DNA from: Lachnoclostridium sp. UBA6475
GTDB lineage: Bacteria; Bacillota; Clostridia; Lachnospirales; Lachnospiraceae
NCBI GenBank assembly: GCA_002435545.1
Contig: DJNB01000054.1
Location: 1-14,375 of the forward strand
Direction of reading: 5' to 3'
Length of the DNA: 14,375 nt
In this document: positions 12,803 to 14,375 of the stretch, piece by piece
How the letters are laid out: each line of letters starts with the position of its first letter
How positions within the stretch are numbered: the stretch's first letter is position 1
Position numbers and translations under genes: made by a program
Notes under the pieces: model-generated
Databases searched by the model: none
What the model was told of the DNA's origin: nothing
The model's input: only the letters and a program-made list of their open reading frames with translations

Positions 12803-14317
12803 TTACCTCCACTGTAATTTCTTTTTTATTTTATAGAGCAGATCTTTGCACTCCGTATAACTTGCCTCATATGCTTCCTCGTCACCACCAAGCGGCGGCT
12901 CGGTATCGCCTTCTTCGCCGGCAAGTTCCCGCAATGTATAGACGTTTCTCTCCAATCCATAATCTTCCAGAACTTTTACCTTCTCCGCAAAGTTCATCGT
13001 AATGATCACGGTGTCGCGCGTCACCTCTTCCGGCGAAAATGCGACGGAAACCTGTTCCTCACACGGAACCCCGTGATTGATCAGGATATCGGTTACCTTC
13101 ATATTTCTCGGCTCTTCAAACAGTACGACAAGCCCTCTCGAAAGTACCTCTTTCTCTTTATCCATAAGAATGCTTTTCAGGATCCACTCATTCATCGGCC
13201 CCAGCGTAATATTGTCTTTGCTGACAAAGATCACGCGGTTGCAGCACTCATAAGGCTCGACCTGTACGAGATTCTGCCCTGCCGCCTTTTTCAGCCGGTT
13301 CATAACCGCCTCTTCTTTTGCCGAATCAAAAAATGTCTCCGACAAGATGCGCTTTACGTGCAGTTCGTCAAACCTGCGAAGGGCATCGTACAAATATTTT
13401 CCCTCGGTATCTTCTTCCCTGGATCCCGCCACGACAACTTGTCCCATCGGATAACGCTCTGCCGATTCGGTCGTCGCAAGGATACCGATCTCCTCCGGCC
13501 GGTATGTGCCATTTTCCACATATGCCGCAATCTCCCGGTTAATATGGGCGATCACGTCTTCCGTATCTCCCTGGTACAATGTCATCTCCGCTTCCGGCGC
13601 GTAATGCCGGTATTTCATCCCCGGTGCTTTCGGCTTCTGGTCGCCGCTCACCTGCATCAACGCCGGATCCATCTGCACTTCTCCGACGATCTCCTGAAGC
13701 ATCTTCTGCGTAATAAATCCCGGACGCAGAATCACCGGTATTTCCTCGGTCACATCGACGATCGTGGATTCAAATCCGATTCCCACTTCTCCCCCGTCGA
13801 TGATCATATCTATTTTCCCATCTAAATCTTCTTTTACATGTTTTGCCAATGTCGGGCTTGGTCGGCCGGATGTATTGGCACTCGGCGCCGCGACCGGCAC
13901 TCCTGCTTCTTCCAAAAACTGTAAAGCGCCCATATGCTGCGGCATACGCACCGCAACCGTATCCAGTCCGCCTGTCGTCTCATACGGCACGCAGTCCGCC
14001 TTTTTAAATATCATCGTAAGAGGCCCCGGCCAAAATGCCTCAGCCAACGTCGCCGCTGCCTCCGGAATCTCGCTAACCACCTCTTGCAGCTGCTCCATTT
14101 TTGCAATATGCAGGATCAATGGATTGTCCGAAGGACGCCCCTTTGCCGCATATATTTTTTTGGATGCCTGTGGATCCAGTCCATTTCCACCAAGACCATA
14201 TACCGTCTCCGTCGGAAATGCCACCAGACCGCCATCCCGGATGATCTGAGCCGCTTCTGCAAGTTCTTCCGCCTCAAATCCCCGCTCTTCATTCCAAATA
14301 ATAACCTTTGTATTCAT
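12803..14317 (-). CDS. Sua5-type threonylcarbamoyl-AMP synthase fused to a degenerate YwlE-like phosphatase domain
   Basis: Residues 1 to about 205 form the YrdC/TsaC catalytic domain, which makes threonylcarbamoyl-AMP for the t6A37 modification of tRNA. AFPTETVYGLGGNG (33-46), KGRPSDNPLILH (59-70) and PSANTSGRPSPT (145-156) are intact. Residues about 205-345 form the Sua5 domain, after the conserved linker PGMKYRHYAP (232-241). Residues about 360-504 align with low-molecular-weight protein phosphatases of the YwlE type: VIFVS, ARGLVVLF-like SRGLVVLF, VIITMNFAEKV and NVYTLRELAGEEGD. The P-loop CxxNxxRSP is instead S366-KDNITLGP, and the DPFGG acid motif is PPLGG (474-478), so catalysis should be lost. 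The start has only a weak GGTG upstream. A Sua5 of B. subtilis size ends near residue 345. Confidence 0.93.
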   Translation of the reverse strand: MNTKVIIWNEERGFEAEELAEAAQIIRDGGLVAFPTETVYGLGGNGLDPQASKKIYAAKGRPSDNPLILHIAKMEQLQEVVSEIPEAAATLAEAFWPGPLTMIFKKADCVPYETTGGLDTVAVRMPQHMGALQFLEEAGVPVAAPSANTSGRPSPTLAKHVKEDLDGKIDMIIDGGEVGIGFESTIVDVTEEIPVILRPGFITQKMLQEIVGEVQMDPALMQVSGDQKPKAPGMKYRHYAPEAEMTLYQGDTEDVIAHINREIAAYVENGTYRPEEIGILATTESAERYPMGQVVVAGSREEDTEGKYLYDALRRFDELHVKRILSETFFDSAKEEAVMNRLKKAAGQNLVQVEPYECCNRVIFVSKDNITLGPMNEWILKSILMDKEKEVLSRGLVVLFEEPRNMKVTDILINHGVPCEEQVSVAFSPEEVTRDTVIITMNFAEKVKVLEDYGLERNVYTLRELAGEEGDTEPPLGGDEEAYEASYTECKDLLYKIKKKLQWR

Positions 14318-14357
14318 AGCGTTTTCACCGCTTTCAATCCGAAAAATATTTGTTTTT

Positions 14358-14363
14358 ATTGTA
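14358..14363 (-). promoter_or_regulatory. Candidate -10 box for the Sua5 operon
   Basis: Reading the minus strand, TACAAT lies 40 nt before the start codon at 14317. The matching -35 would fall just outside the right edge, so the promoter cannot be confirmed here. Confidence 0.35.
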
Positions 14364-14375
14364 CCAAGTCGCTAG

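Noticed and set aside
13073..13825. Long plus-strand reading frame opposite the Sua5 fusion gene
   Set aside because: It is antisense to a gene with intact motifs; its composition is typical of a shadow frame.

Overview
The window looks like chromosomal DNA from an anaerobic Gram-positive bacterium of the Clostridia, most likely Lachnospiraceae. The reasons are strong AGGAGG-type ribosome binding sites, moderate GC content, clostridial-style protein sequences, a complete F-type ATP synthase operon with a sodium-type c subunit, and an iron-dependent alcohol dehydrogenase typical of fermenters. This assignment is inferred from protein character; no species can be named.

Left part (1-4263, genes on +). 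Positions 1-561 are a long non-coding-looking leader. It holds a degenerate tandem and inverted repeat array (117-316), a minus-strand open frame running off the left edge, a C-rich stretch and a promoter. Then come an iron-containing alcohol dehydrogenase (562-1779), a small DUF3237-like protein (1865-2245) behind a hairpin, and a secreted, membrane-anchored, Ser/Thr/Gly/Asn-rich beta-helix-like surface protein (2398-4263) with four 11-residue repeats and a structured 5' leader.

Middle and right part (4395-14317, all on -). A bidirectional terminator (about 4313-4360) separates the two convergent blocks. Read in transcription order, the minus-strand block is: a Sua5-type threonylcarbamoyl-AMP synthase fused to a degenerate low-molecular-weight phosphatase domain, rpiB, proC, then atpZ-atpI-atpB-atpE-atpF-atpH-atpA-atpG-atpD-atpC. 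Spacings are tight throughout (overlaps, or gaps of 3 to 48 nt), so one long transcript is possible, although internal promoters were not resolved.

How the genes fit together. The eight structural ATP synthase subunits plus AtpI and AtpZ make the full F1Fo enzyme. The c subunit carries the complete sodium-coordination signature, so the machine probably couples to Na+. The upstream genes serve tRNA t6A modification, pentose phosphate metabolism and proline synthesis. The order Sua5, phosphatase, RpiB, then ATP synthase echoes the Bacillus subtilis order ywlC, ywlE, ywlF (rpiB) and then, further on, atp. Here the phosphatase has been fused to Sua5 and has lost its catalytic residues, which is the most unusual thing in the window.
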